From Virgibacillus salexigens (lineage in GTDB: Bacteria > Bacillota > Bacilli > Bacillales > Amphibacillaceae), in contig NZ_BNEO01000001.1 in assembly GCF_014905415.1 (NCBI RefSeq), forward strand, positions 1,488,001 to 1,552,000: 64,000 nucleotides of DNA, given 5' to 3'. A program made the position numbers and the translations under genes. Positions 19,909-28,509 of this stretch are shown piece after piece. Numbering within the stretch: the stretch's first letter is position 1; every line of letters begins with the position of its first letter. Below the pieces are notes generated by a model, which saw nothing but the letters and a program-made list of their open reading frames with translations, was not told the origin of the DNA and did no database searches.

Positions 19909-19944
19909 AAAAAAGGAAGCATCTCATGAAGATGCTTCCCTTTT
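19909..19944 (-). terminator. Terminator of the rpsF-ssb-rpsR operon
   Basis: GGAAGCATCT (19915-19924) pairs with AGATGCTTCC (19930-19939), flanked by A- and T-runs, 11 bases past the rpsR stop. It can act on both strands. Confidence 0.88.
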
Positions 19945-19954
19945 ATAGATATTA

Positions 19955-20185
19955 TTACTCTGCAACGTAAGGCAATAATGCCATTGTACGAGAACGTTTG
20001 ATTGCTCTTGTAAGTTTACGTTGGTATTTTGCTGAAGTTCCAGTAACACGACGAGGTAAAATTTTACCACGTTCAGAAATGAAACGTTTTAGCAAATCAA
20101 CATCTTTATAGTCAATGTGTGTAATTCCGTTCGCTGTGAAGTAACACACCTTACGACGCTTTGCACGACCGCGACGAGCTGCCAT
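19955..20185 (-). CDS. rpsR: 30S ribosomal protein S18
   Basis: S18 is 76 residues, rich in Arg and Lys, with the hallmark segment [18 protein letters not shown] and [14 protein letters not shown]. It binds with S6 to the central domain of 16S rRNA. It is the last gene of the classical rpsF-ssb-rpsR operon and is followed by a strong terminator. Confidence 0.98.
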   Translation of the reverse strand: MAARRGRAKRRKVCYFTANGITHIDYKDVDLLKRFISERGKILPRRVTGTSAKYQRKLTRAIKRSRTMALLPYVAE

Positions 20186-20217
20186 AGTTAACCCTCCTAT
20201 TCTTCATAGAATGCTCT

Positions 20218-20685
20218 TTAAAATGGTAAATCATCATCTGATATATCGATAGGTTCTCCATTATTCTTAAATGGATCGTCTTGATTGCGATTAGGTTCAA
20301 ACTGGTTCTGGTTTTGGTCTCTGTTTGGTTGGAATCCTGATGAATCTTGTCCTCCTTGAGAAGAACCTTTTGTTTCCAGGAATTGTACACTATCAGCAAC
20401 AATTTCTGTAACAAATACAGTCTTTCCATCCTGACCCTCGAATCGACGTGTTTGTACACGACCGTCAACACCAACCATACTTCCTTTTTTCATATAATTT
20501 GCTAGGTTCTCAGCTGGTCTCCGCCACACAACGCAGTTAATGAAGTCAGCTTCACGATTACCTTGCTGATTAGAAAAAGGACGGTTCACTGCAAGTGTAA
20601 AATTAGCTACAGCAACCCCGCTTGGTGTATACCGTAAATCAGGATCCTTCGTTAACCTGCCGACTAGTACGACACGATTTAACAT
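20218..20685 (-). CDS. ssb: Single-stranded DNA-binding protein
   Basis: This 155-residue SSB has the N-terminal OB fold ([35 protein letters not shown]) and a Gln/Asn-rich linker, ending in the conserved acidic tip DDDLPF that recruits replication and repair proteins. The frame opens at a GTG at 20694, but the AAGGAGTG ribosome site points to the ATG at 20685, giving MLNRVVLVG. Its place between rpsF and rpsR is conserved in Bacillus. Confidence 0.98.
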   Translation of the reverse strand: MLNRVVLVGRLTKDPDLRYTPSGVAVANFTLAVNRPFSNQQGNREADFINCVVWRRPAENLANYMKKGSMVGVDGRVQTRRFEGQDGKTVFVTEIVADSVQFLETKGSSQGGQDSSGFQPNRDQNQNQFEPNRNQDDPFKNNGEPIDISDDDLPF

Positions 20686-20701
20686 CAGAACCACTCCTTA
20701 T

Positions 20702-20992
20702 TTATTGATCATCTTCTCGAACTGCGATATGACGAATAATATCATCAGAGAACTTAGCTAGACGATCAAACTCATTAATTGCTTGCTCATCTGCACTAAA
20801 GTTAATGACTACATAATATCCATCACGATAGTCATTGATTTCATAAGCAAGACGCTTCTTGCCTTTTTCATCAACTTTTTCAATCTCCGCGCCATTATTA
20901 GTAAGGACTCCATTGAAACGCTCAATCAAAGCTGTTTGAGCTTCCTCTTCCATGTCTGGGCGGATGATGTACATGATTTCGTATTTTCTCAT
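20702..20992 (-). CDS. rpsF: 30S ribosomal protein S6
   Basis: S6 is 96 residues and starts [17 protein letters not shown] with the typical [17 protein letters not shown] strand. It pairs with S18 on 16S rRNA. As the first gene of the operon it has a structured leader, described separately, where the S6-S18 complex may bind to control the operon. Confidence 0.98.
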   Translation of the reverse strand: MRKYEIMYIIRPDMEEEAQTALIERFNGVLTNNGAEIEKVDEKGKKRLAYEINDYRDGYYVVINFSADEQAINEFDRLAKFSDDIIRHIAVREDDQ

Positions 20993-21129
20993 CCGTTACA
21001 CCTCCTTTTGGACTTAACGGCCCCTATTTATTGATACACAACATTGCATATCGCAACAGGAGCAAGGAGTAATTCAAATTTTAATTACTCACAATAGTGT
21101 ATTATACCAAATCATTTTATAATTAACAA
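20993..21129 (-). promoter_or_regulatory. rpsF promoter and structured leader (possible S6-S18 leader)
   Basis: On the minus strand TTGTTA (21124-21129), 17 bases, TATAAT (21101-21106) form a strong promoter. The leader then contains a hairpin around 21065-21090 (GAGTAATT with AATTACTC) and, at the very end, CCGTTA (21015-21020) paired with TAACGG (20993-20998), which places the AAGGAGGTG ribosome site in the loop directly before the ATG. Firmicute rpsF leaders are known to bind S6-S18 through a CCG element; that this hairpin is that site is inferred. Confidence 0.6.
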
Positions 21130-21166
21130 GTCTTCGAGAGATCCGATTTACGTCGTTACTAATCTG

Positions 21167-22267
21167 TTACACATTAAAACGAAAATGAATAACGTCGCCA
21201 TCTTTCACAATATATTCTTTTCCTTCTAATCTTACTCTTCCATTTTCCTTTGCTTGGTTCATCGTTCCAGCTGCTATCAAATCATCATAAGAAACGGTCT
21301 CAGCTCGGATAAATCCTCGCTCAAAATCTGTATGAATGATCCCTGCAGCCTGTGGTGCTTTAATTCCTTTACGGAATGTCCAAGCACGGACTTCTTGTTC
21401 TCCGGCTGTAAAATATGTTGCTAATCCTAACAAGGAATAAGCAGCTTTAATAAGCTTGTCTAATCCAGATTCGGCTATCCCCAGATCTTCTAAAAACAAT
21501 TCTTTTTCTTCTTGATCCAACTCTGCAATTTCTTCTTCTATCTTTGCACAAACAACGATTACTTGGGCATTTTCTTTAGCAGCATATGCTTTTACCTTCT
21601 GTACGTTTTCATTTGAGTCAGGGTCTGTAATTTCCGCTTCACTTACATTTGCTACGTAAAGTGTTGGCTTGCTTGTTAACAGATGTAGTCCTTTTACAAT
21701 CTTCTGTTGTTCTTCGGTAAAGTCTGTAGCTCTTGCTGGCTGTTCATCTTCTAATCCGGTTTTTAATTTCGATAGAACATCATATTCGGCTACCGCCGCT
21801 TTATCTTTTTGTCTAGCTAATTTCTCTACCCTTTGCATTCGCTTCGTAACTGTTTCCAAATCGGCAAGAATTAGCTCTAGATTAATCACCTCAATATCAT
21901 CTATCGGGTTAATTCTGCCAGATACATGTGTAATATTATCGTCTTCAAAACAGCGTACTACCTGACAGATAGCATCTACTTGTCGAATATGTGATAGAAA
22001 TTGATTTCCTAATCCTTCGCCTTTACTTGCTCCTTTTACAATACCTGCAATATCGGTAAATTCAAACGTTGTTGGTACTGTCTTCTTGGGCTGTACTAAA
22101 TCGGTCAGTTTATTCAAGCGATTGTCTGGTACTTCCACTATTCCAACATTAGGATCAATGGTAGCGAAAGGATAATTCGCAGCCTCCGCTCCAGCCTGGG
22201 TAATAGCATTAAATAATGTAGATTTTCCAACATTAGGAAGACCAACAATTCCTGCTGTTAATGACAT
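21167..22267 (-). CDS. ychF: YchF/OLA1-family redox-regulated ATPase
   Basis: The 366-residue protein has the Obg-related G domain with P-loop GLPNVGKSTLFNAIT, switch motif DIAGIVKGAS, and an NVSE motif in place of NKxD, which is why this family prefers ATP to GTP. A coiled-coil insert and a C-terminal TGS domain (about 280-366) follow. The proteins associate with ribosomes and stress responses; precise function is uncertain. It lies upstream of the rpsF operon with its own promoter region, as in B. subtilis (yyaF). Confidence 0.96.
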   Translation of the reverse strand: MSLTAGIVGLPNVGKSTLFNAITQAGAEAANYPFATIDPNVGIVEVPDNRLNKLTDLVQPKKTVPTTFEFTDIAGIVKGASKGEGLGNQFLSHIRQVDAICQVVRCFEDDNITHVSGRINPIDDIEVINLELILADLETVTKRMQRVEKLARQKDKAAVAEYDVLSKLKTGLEDEQPARATDFTEEQQKIVKGLHLLTSKPTLYVANVSEAEITDPDSNENVQKVKAYAAKENAQVIVVCAKIEEEIAELDQEEKELFLEDLGIAESGLDKLIKAAYSLLGLATYFTAGEQEVRAWTFRKGIKAPQAAGIIHTDFERGFIRAETVSYDDLIAAGTMNQAKENGRVRLEGKEYIVKDGDVIHFRFNV

Positions 22268-22354
22268 TCAAGATTCACTCCTTAAGGATTTCCATTCATA
22301 TGAACGCGTTTGTCATCCTAATTATAGATATTTGCCTCTAAAATGACAAGCTAG

Positions 22355-22398
22355 CAAAAAACAAAAATAGGCATAAAATGATGCCTATTTTTGCTTTT
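22355..22398. terminator. Bidirectional terminator-type hairpin upstream of ychF
   Basis: CAAAAATAGGCAT (22362-22374) pairs perfectly with ATGCCTATTTTTG (22381-22393) around a six-base loop, with T-rich flanks. On the minus strand it ends the DUF951/mscS transcript before ychF. Confidence 0.85.
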
Positions 22399-22477
22399 CA
22401 CCCTATTATCTTATAAGTTTTCTTTCTCTATAATGCTATAGTAACATTTTTATGGATAAATAGTCTATTTTAACTAC

Positions 22478-22678
22478 TTATCCTTTTTCTGCTTTTTCGA
22501 TAACTTTTTTTAGTTTTTTGGTGAATTGCCTTCTTGGTATTAATACACTATGATCACAGCCAAGACATTTGATCCGAATATCCATCCCCATACGTATAAT
22601 TTTCCAGCGATTTTCTCCACAGGGATGTTGCTTCTTCATCTGTACGACATCATTTAGGGCAAATTCTTTATCTTCCAT
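22478..22678 (-). CDS. DUF951 small protein (YyzM-like)
   Basis: This is a 66-residue basic protein of the DUF951 family, found near ychF and parB in many Bacilli. It starts with a VVQMKKQHPCGENRWKI motif and carries CLGCDHSVLIPR, so three Cys and one or two His could bind a metal. The role is unknown; a nucleic-acid-binding function is a guess from the basic C-terminus. A good ribosome site AGGAGAAGG precedes the ATG, and it follows the MscS gene after 46 bases. Confidence 0.85.
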   Translation of the reverse strand: MEDKEFALNDVVQMKKQHPCGENRWKIIRMGMDIRIKCLGCDHSVLIPRRQFTKKLKKVIEKAEKG

Positions 22679-22724
22679 GGTATTCCTTCTCCTTTTCTGA
22701 TCCTAGATCGTATATATCCCACAT

Positions 22725-23738
22725 CTATTGATCCCGTTGAGGTGCTTGTTCTCCTTGACTTGAATCTGTTTCCGGATATCCTTTTTGTAGATGATTTGAC
22801 GTTGAGCCTTCCGTTTGTCTATCCTTTACGACGTTTTCCTTCTCTTTCCCTGTATACATAACAATTCGTGGTGCAGGAATTTCGATACCTTCTCTATACA
22901 ATTTATCTTGTATATCTCTTCTAATATTTCGCTCTGCAGCCCATTGGAATCCAGGTAATGTATCAGCAATCACACGGATAACAAAATGAGAAGCTTCTAA
23001 ATTTTGAACACCTATTATTTCCGGTACACCAACAAGAAAATCATATTTATCAGGAAGCGTTACAGCCACATCATTAATAATTTTCTCTGCATCGTCCACA
23101 CTGCTTTCATAAGGGACATTAACATCAATTATCGCTAGTCCATTATGTGTCGAATAATTAATGACTTGGGTCACATTGCCATTAGGTAAGATGTGCATTT
23201 CACCGGTCCAACTCAACACTTTTGTCGTACGGAGGCCAATTTCTTCAACCGTCCCCTCAATGCCGGAGACCCCAACATAATCTCCAACGGAAAATTGATC
23301 TTCAAAAATGATGAAAAAACCAGAGATAATATCTCGTACTAGATTCTGTGCTCCAAAACCAATAGCCAAGCCCGCTACTCCAGCACCGGCTAATAAAGCC
23401 CCGACATTAAATCCGAGTACATTATCTAGTATCATGATCATGGCAATGAAATAAACCACATAGGCAACAACACTTTTAATTAATTTCTTTAGTGTGTTTT
23501 CTCTACGTTCGGTAATCCGTATGGGGGCATTTTCTCTTCTTCTAAATAATCGATCGACTACTTTTCGAGTAATACGTACAATAGCAAATGCTAACGCGAT
23601 GATCATCAGAATTTTAAGAGCACCTTCCCCTAACGTCCACCAAAGCTCAGGACCAGTAAGATAATCCCAGAGTGTTGTAATATCCTCAATTCCTTGTTCT
23701 ACATTTTTTTCTACATTTTGTTGTACATTGCCTTCCAC
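22725..23738 (-). CDS. MscS-family mechanosensitive channel
   Basis: The 337-residue product is a small-conductance mechanosensitive ion channel that releases solutes on hypo-osmotic shock, fitting a halotolerant host. It has three membrane segments; the pore-lining third helix holds GALLAGAGVAGLAIGFGAQN followed by LVRDIISGFFIIFEDQFSVGDYV, the MscS hallmark. The beta and alpha/beta cytosolic domains follow, and the last 40 residues are polar and disordered. The start is a GTG at 23738 with AAAGGAGG eight bases upstream. It resembles B. subtilis YkuT. Confidence 0.93.
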   Translation of the reverse strand: MEGNVQQNVEKNVEQGIEDITTLWDYLTGPELWWTLGEGALKILMIIALAFAIVRITRKVVDRLFRRRENAPIRITERRENTLKKLIKSVVAYVVYFIAMIMILDNVLGFNVGALLAGAGVAGLAIGFGAQNLVRDIISGFFIIFEDQFSVGDYVGVSGIEGTVEEIGLRTTKVLSWTGEMHILPNGNVTQVINYSTHNGLAIIDVNVPYESSVDDAEKIINDVAVTLPDKYDFLVGVPEIIGVQNLEASHFVIRVIADTLPGFQWAAERNIRRDIQDKLYREGIEIPAPRIVMYTGKEKENVVKDRQTEGSTSNHLQKGYPETDSSQGEQAPQRDQ

Positions 23739-23768
23739 TGAGGATCCCTCCTTTATGCCATACTTACA

Positions 23769-24794
23769 TTACGTCTTTTTATCTTCAATTTTATTCCATA
23801 ATGGAAATAATAACAATCTAGTTAATACATATAAATTTAAAATACCATAAATCGGGTACAAGTAATTAATTAAAGTAGAAAAACCGAGCGCTGTTAATGG
23901 AATCATTGTAACTAAGGTTACACAAACAATCAACCATAATGGTTGCTGAATATAATCTTGAATTCGCGTAACAATTCCCAGTATGCCAGAAGCTGCGGTC
24001 GTGAAAATGGCAAACCATAATAAGACACTCATTAACACTAGCATCTGAAATGGATAATGTTTTAATATCGCAAATAACGGTATTTCATATAGCAATAACT
24101 CATCTGCTATTTGAATTAAACTATTATTATAAATAAAAGAAATGACACCTAAGGTTAAGCCACTTCCGACACAGGCAATCCATATTTCTTGTTTGGATTG
24201 TACCTTATTCCCTATGGCACCCAATACAGCAATTAATGGAAGAATATTTAATGCCGTAAACGGAAACGCTGCTGTCCAATTTCGTTGTTCATCCCAATGT
24301 GAGAACAAATTTAATTCCTGATCAATCGTAAACCACAGCAATACAAATAATAGACCAACCAAAAGTAGTGGCAAGATAAATTGATTAATAGATAACAAGC
24401 CATTAATCCCTTTCAGAAATAAAACAACCAGCGCTATAATTATTATACTGATCCCCCACCAATAGGAGAAGTTAAATGCCTGAGATGTTGCCCCACTACC
24501 AGCAATCATGATAACGGTTGTGGTAAACAGGTAAATAAATATCATTACATCATAGATTCCTGTAAGTCTCCTACCAACTATATCTTTAAGGACAGGTAAA
24601 TAGTGGGTCGATTTTCTTTGGTAGCTTATACTCATAATGACCAAACAACATATGGTGAAAAATAGAGCAAATAAACCAATAGCTAGTCCACTTTCATGGC
24701 CGAAAAATTGCCAAAGTTCCCTCCCCGAAGCATAGCCTGCCCCAATTGTTGTTCCGATAATTAAAAACATCCATTTTAATCCACCACGCAGCAT
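23769..24794 (-). CDS. YkvI-family membrane transporter
   Basis: The 341-residue integral membrane protein has about ten hydrophobic segments and begins MLRGGLKWMFLIIGTTIGAGYASGRELWQFF, the signature of the YkvI family in the APC amino-acid/cation symporter superfamily. The broken first helix (GTTIGAGYASG) is the substrate and sodium site region in that fold. The substrate is unknown. The frame is open to 24824, but the GGAGGAACC ribosome site selects the ATG at 24794. It is divergent from yyaC and followed 30 bases later by the MscS gene. Confidence 0.82.
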   Translation of the reverse strand: MLRGGLKWMFLIIGTTIGAGYASGRELWQFFGHESGLAIGLFALFFTICCLVIMSISYQRKSTHYLPVLKDIVGRRLTGIYDVMIFIYLFTTTVIMIAGSGATSQAFNFSYWWGISIIIIALVVLFLKGINGLLSINQFILPLLLVGLLFVLLWFTIDQELNLFSHWDEQRNWTAAFPFTALNILPLIAVLGAIGNKVQSKQEIWIACVGSGLTLGVISFIYNNSLIQIADELLLYEIPLFAILKHYPFQMLVLMSVLLWFAIFTTAASGILGIVTRIQDYIQQPLWLIVCVTLVTMIPLTALGFSTLINYLYPIYGILNLYVLTRLLLFPLWNKIEDKKT

Positions 24795-24882
24795 TTCGGT
24801 TCCTCCAATATTTTTAATAATCAATGTATAGATCTGTTAAAAATTCCGTATACTATACCAATATGTTTTTGGAGGATAAGCT

Positions 24883-25500
24883 ATGAATTTTAAAAACAGT
24901 TTATGGAAAAGAAATGAAAATTTACGGATGCTCCATACAGATTCTGATTTTATTCCTTCTATGCGTGATAAAATTATATCCTGGTTCCCAAATTCACCGC
25001 ATGATTATGTTGTTGTTTTCATTGGCACTGACCGTTCTACAGGTGACTCGTTAGGCCCATTAGCAGGAACATTACTGGCTGAAAAAAAACCAAAGCATAT
25101 TACCGTATATGGGACATTAGAAGAGCCTGTACACGCTACAAACTTAACAGAATATATCGATTATATTGAGACACACCATTCAAATCCATTTATCATTGCT
25201 GTTGATGCCTGTTTAGGCAAACATAGTTCTGTGGGTTTACTAATTACAGGTACAGGGCCAATTAAACCTGGAGCAGCATTAAATAAACCATTACCTGCAA
25301 TTGGAGATATGCATATTACTGGGGTGGTGAATGTAAGTGGGTTCATGGAGTATTCTGTGCTTCAAAATACGAGACTTAGCCTAGTGATGGCAATGGCCCA
25401 ACAAATTTCTTCCTTATTGGATGAATTGGATCAGTGTTTAACCTATGGGAAAGCTACTCCTTCTGTCGTTATCCAAGTATCAAAACCTACCATTATATAA
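24883..25500 (+). CDS. yyaC: YyaC, DUF1256 sporulation protein
   Basis: The 205-residue product belongs to the spore protein YyaC family (DUF1256), which has the fold of the germination protease GPR and hydrogenase maturation proteases. The signature VVVFIGTDRSTGDSLGPLAG and the later IAVDACLG and GDMHITGVVNVSG segments are intact. In B. subtilis the gene is expressed in the forespore and lies near spo0J as here. It runs against the surrounding genes and has its own terminator. Presence supports an endospore-forming host. Confidence 0.92.
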   Translation: MNFKNSLWKRNENLRMLHTDSDFIPSMRDKIISWFPNSPHDYVVVFIGTDRSTGDSLGPLAGTLLAEKKPKHITVYGTLEEPVHATNLTEYIDYIETHHSNPFIIAVDACLGKHSSVGLLITGTGPIKPGAALNKPLPAIGDMHITGVVNVSGFMEYSVLQNTRLSLVMAMAQQISSLLDELDQCLTYGKATPSVVIQVSKPTII

Positions 25501-25533
25501 CCTTAAAGAGGGGAAAATATTTCAGCTAAACAA

Positions 25534-25566
25534 AACCCGAATCCATTTAATAGACTCGGGTTAATT
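25534..25566 (+). terminator. yyaC terminator
   Basis: AACCCGAATC (25534-25543) pairs with GACTCGGGTT (25553-25562) with one mismatch and is followed by a T-rich stretch, 33 bases after yyaC. Confidence 0.75.
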
Positions 25567-25621
25567 ATTTTTTACTTATTTAATCAATGATGATAACACT
25601 ATCGGAACAATACTAGGGAAA

Positions 25622-25651
25622 AATTTAAGGGTAAGCGATTGTTGCTTACCC
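25622..25651 (-). terminator. Probable terminator of the DUF554 gene
   Basis: A perfect 8-bp stem GGGTAAGC (25629-25636) with GCTTACCC (25644-25651) is followed on the minus strand by TTAAATTTTT. It lies about 90 bases after the DUF554 stop. Confidence 0.55.
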
Positions 25652-25738
25652 ATGTTAACTGCTGTAGCCATACTTATGACTTCCATTCTGCTATAGAATT
25701 AATTGTCTTTCAATCAGGAATGATTGCAAATACCTATT

Positions 25739-26452
25739 TTAAAATAATTGATAAATATAATAGATTATTCCTACCATAACAATAGATGGCAATAGATTAC
25801 CGATTCGAATGGTCGTGATTTTCAGTAGGTTTAGACCAATTGCAAGAATAAGTAACCCACCAACAGCTGTTAATTCATTGATCATACCATTCAGAAATGA
25901 CTCTGGAAGCATTCCTTCAATTTGGGTAGCTAGTAAAGCAATACTTCCTTGATAGACGACAACTGGGATTACCGATAAAATAACACCATAGCCTAATGTA
26001 GTTGTTAATACAAGGGCAACAAACCCATCAAGAATACCTTTCGTGATTAGTACCTCATGATCACCACGAATCCCACTATCTAATGCTCCAATTACTGACA
26101 TCGCACCAATCACAAACACAAGTGAAGCAGTAACAAACCCTTGAGAAACACTAAAGTCACTATTTGTCGAATTTGTCGAGGTGAATTTACTACCAACCCA
26201 GTTACCTAAACGATTTAACCCGGATTCCAAATGAATTAACTCGCCTATAATGGCACCAGAGAGTAAACTTAATAAGACAACAATAATATATTCTGTTGAT
26301 AATGCCATTTGAATTCCAATTAACATGACTGCTAGTCCAATCCCTTGCATAACCGTTTCTTTATATCTTTCCGGGATCTTTGTAAATAACAAACCAAATA
26401 AACTACCAATAATTATTAAAACACCATTAACTAATGTACCGTATAGTGCCAT
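25739..26452 (-). CDS. DUF554 family membrane protein
   Basis: The 237-residue product is an integral membrane protein of about seven segments, starting MALYGTLVNGVLIIIGSLFGL, typical of DUF554 (YdfK/YqgA group). The conserved GALDSGIRGDHEVLITKGILDGFVAL region is present. Function is unknown. The frame opens at 26479, but AGGAGATGGG lies between that codon and the ATG at 26452, which is therefore the start. The gene sits between yyaC and the parB side of the segregation locus. Confidence 0.85.
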   Translation of the reverse strand: MALYGTLVNGVLIIIGSLFGLLFTKIPERYKETVMQGIGLAVMLIGIQMALSTEYIIVVLLSLLSGAIIGELIHLESGLNRLGNWVGSKFTSTNSTNSDFSVSQGFVTASLVFVIGAMSVIGALDSGIRGDHEVLITKGILDGFVALVLTTTLGYGVILSVIPVVVYQGSIALLATQIEGMLPESFLNGMINELTAVGGLLILAIGLNLLKITTIRIGNLLPSIVMVGIIYYIYQLF

Positions 26453-26529
26453 GTTATCCCATCTCCTATTATGTATCATCTAAATTCTAGTTCAAATAAT
26501 CGCTATCATTTCTATTTGGTACATCTATT

Positions 26530-26545
26530 TGTTTCACGTGAAACA
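26530..26545. promoter_or_regulatory. parS centromere site
   Basis: TGTTTCACGTGAAACA is an exact match to the ParB-binding consensus TGTTNCACGTGAAACA. It lies between the DUF554 gene and parB. A degenerate half-conserved copy follows at 26559-26574. Confidence 0.95.
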
Positions 26546-26580
26546 GTGGTATTATGTCTGTTTTACGTGAATTTATAGTA

Positions 26581-26608
26581 AAAGACTGACAACAGATTGT
26601 CAGTCTTT
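26581..26608 (-). terminator. Probable parAB terminator
   Basis: AAAGACTGACA (26581-26591) pairs perfectly with TGTCAGTCTTT (26598-26608). It lies about 130 bases beyond the parB stop, after which parS sites begin. Confidence 0.65.
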
Positions 26609-26742
26609 ATAAACAAATCATATCCAGTTAGTTGCAAGCACTAGCACTGACAAACTAGCAATAGGCAGCCGTAACAAAAAAGCTTGTGATGAACACTTTT
26701 GCTTTATCGACCTAAAAATGGAATGATTACAGCGAGCTTCTA

Positions 26743-27576
26743 TTACTCAAGTACGTCCATAATCCGCTGTAAATCGTCATCGTTATAAAACTCTATTTCA
26801 ATTTTCCCTTTGCGTTTCCCTCGTTGAATAGAAACAGCAGTCCCTAAACGATTTCTTAAGTAAGATTCTCTTTCTTGAAGAAAAACATCTTTTTTGGGTT
26901 TCTCTTTTTTCTTCACTTGTTTATCATTCAGTTGAAGAATTAATTGCTCCACTTGCCTTACATTTAATTTTTCTCGCCTTATTTTTTGAATTAAAGGTTG
27001 TAATTTGCTTTTATCTTTTATTCCTAGCAATGCCCGCCCATGTCCCATGGATAATTCACCGTTATTAATATAGGCGATTACTTTCTCCGGTAATGATAAT
27101 AAACGAACCATATTCGCTATATGGGAGCGGCTCTTACCGAGACGTTTAGACAATTCTTCTTGGGTAATCTTCAGCTCATTCATTAAATTAGCATAGGCAT
27201 GAGCTTCCTCAATGGGGGTTAAATCTTCCCTTTGCAAATTCTCTAAAAGAGCAAGCTCCATCATTTTTTCATCGGATAATTCTTTAATTACTACTGGTAT
27301 TTTTTCAAGTCCTGCCTCTTTCCCAGCACGATACCTTCTTTCACCAACTACGATTTCATATCCTTTTATACTCTTTCTTACAATAAGCGGCTGAATGATA
27401 CCATATTCTAATATCGATTCCTTTAATTCTTCAATTGCATCTGCATGAAATGTTTTACGCGGCTGATATGGATTTGGCCGACATTCTGTTATGGCTATTT
27501 CCTGAACAACATCATCTTTCTCTTCCTCTATTTCTGGAAAGAAAGCGTTAATCCCTTTACCTAACCCTTTCGCCAT
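26743..27576 (-). CDS. parB: ParB/Spo0J chromosome segregation protein
   Basis: ParB (Spo0J) is a CTP-dependent DNA clamp that loads at parS, spreads, and recruits SMC to organise and segregate the origins. The 277 residues start MAKGLGKGINAFFPE, followed by the CTP-binding N-domain with GERRYRAGK (box II) and NLQREDLTPIEEA (box III), the helix-turn-helix KLGKSRSHIANMVRLLSLP, and a C-terminal dimerisation domain. The ATG overlaps the 3' end of parA by 20 bases, so they are coupled. Two perfect parS sites are in the window. Confidence 0.97.
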   Translation of the reverse strand: MAKGLGKGINAFFPEIEEEKDDVVQEIAITECRPNPYQPRKTFHADAIEELKESILEYGIIQPLIVRKSIKGYEIVVGERRYRAGKEAGLEKIPVVIKELSDEKMMELALLENLQREDLTPIEEAHAYANLMNELKITQEELSKRLGKSRSHIANMVRLLSLPEKVIAYINNGELSMGHGRALLGIKDKSKLQPLIQKIRREKLNVRQVEQLILQLNDKQVKKKEKPKKDVFLQERESYLRNRLGTAVSIQRGKRKGKIEIEFYNDDDLQRIMDVLE

Positions 27577-28330
27577 TGGCCATCACTTCCTTTGCTAGTT
27601 CAAGATAAACTTCTGCTCCCCTTGATTTTGGATCATAAGTAATAATAGGTTGTCCATGACTAGGTGCTTCCCCTAACCTTACATTTCTTGGCACTACCGT
27701 TTGATACACCTTATCTTGAAAGTATTTCTTCACTTCTTCAATTACCTGTAAACCAAGATTTGTACGGGCATCAAGCATCGTTAACAGTACACCTTCAATC
27801 ATGAGCGTCTTATTAAGATGCTTTTGAACAAGTCGAATGGTATTTAGTAGTTGACTTAGTCCTTCTAAAGCATAATATTCACATTGTACAGGGATGATCA
27901 CCGTATCAGAAGCGGTTAACGCATTTAAAGTTAATAACCCTAAGGAAGGAGGACAATCAATAATAATATAATCATAGACTTCCGTTAAATTCTCTAATGA
28001 TTTTTTCAAGCGTATTTCTCTAGATATTGTTGGTACAAGTTCAATTTCTGCACCGGCAAGCTGAATGGTAGCAGGTACGATATCTAAGTTGTCTACATTT
28101 GTTGGAATACAAACTTCTTCAGCTGGTAAATCTTCTACTAGAACATTATAAATACAATTCTTCACATCTGCTTTATTCACGCCTGTTCCACTTGTTGCAT
28201 TACCTTGAGGATCAACATCTACAAGCAGTACTTTATTGCCAAGATGCGCAAGACAAGCACTTAAATTTACTGATGAAGTTGTTTTTCCTACGCCACCTTT
28301 TTGATTTGCGATGGACATTACTTTTCCCAT
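27557..28330 (-). CDS. parA: ParA/Soj chromosome partitioning ATPase
   Basis: ParA (Soj) is a 257-residue deviant Walker ATPase that binds DNA as a dimer; with ParB it segregates origins and it also regulates DnaA directly in B. subtilis. The deviant P-loop KGGVGKTT with the signature Lys is at residues 11-18, and the DVDPQGNATSG and IIIDCPPSLG motifs are present. It begins MGKVMSIANQKGG. It overlaps parB and lies downstream of noc. Confidence 0.97.
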   Translation of the reverse strand: MGKVMSIANQKGGVGKTTSSVNLSACLAHLGNKVLLVDVDPQGNATSGTGVNKADVKNCIYNVLVEDLPAEEVCIPTNVDNLDIVPATIQLAGAEIELVPTISREIRLKKSLENLTEVYDYIIIDCPPSLGLLTLNALTASDTVIIPVQCEYYALEGLSQLLNTIRLVQKHLNKTLMIEGVLLTMLDARTNLGLQVIEEVKKYFQDKVYQTVVPRNVRLGEAPSHGQPIITYDPKSRGAEVYLELAKEVMANGERVR

Positions 28331-28461
28331 GTTGACACCTACCCTAAAACTATATACTTTCTATTCTATCACTTTTTTAAAATTATGGATGCATGATTTT
28401 ACATTGTAAGCTATTCGTAATTTACATCAGCGACTGTCTTTAACGAACGAATACTAACGGT

Positions 28462-28497
28462 GCAAAATACCCATCTTACTAATAAAGATGGGTAAAA
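28462..28497 (-). terminator. noc terminator
   Basis: ACCCATCTT (28469-28477) pairs with AAGATGGGT (28485-28493), 17 bases after noc; on the minus strand the sequence continues in a run containing TTTTG. Confidence 0.75.
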
Positions 28498-28509
28498 ATA
28501 GTTGTTCAT

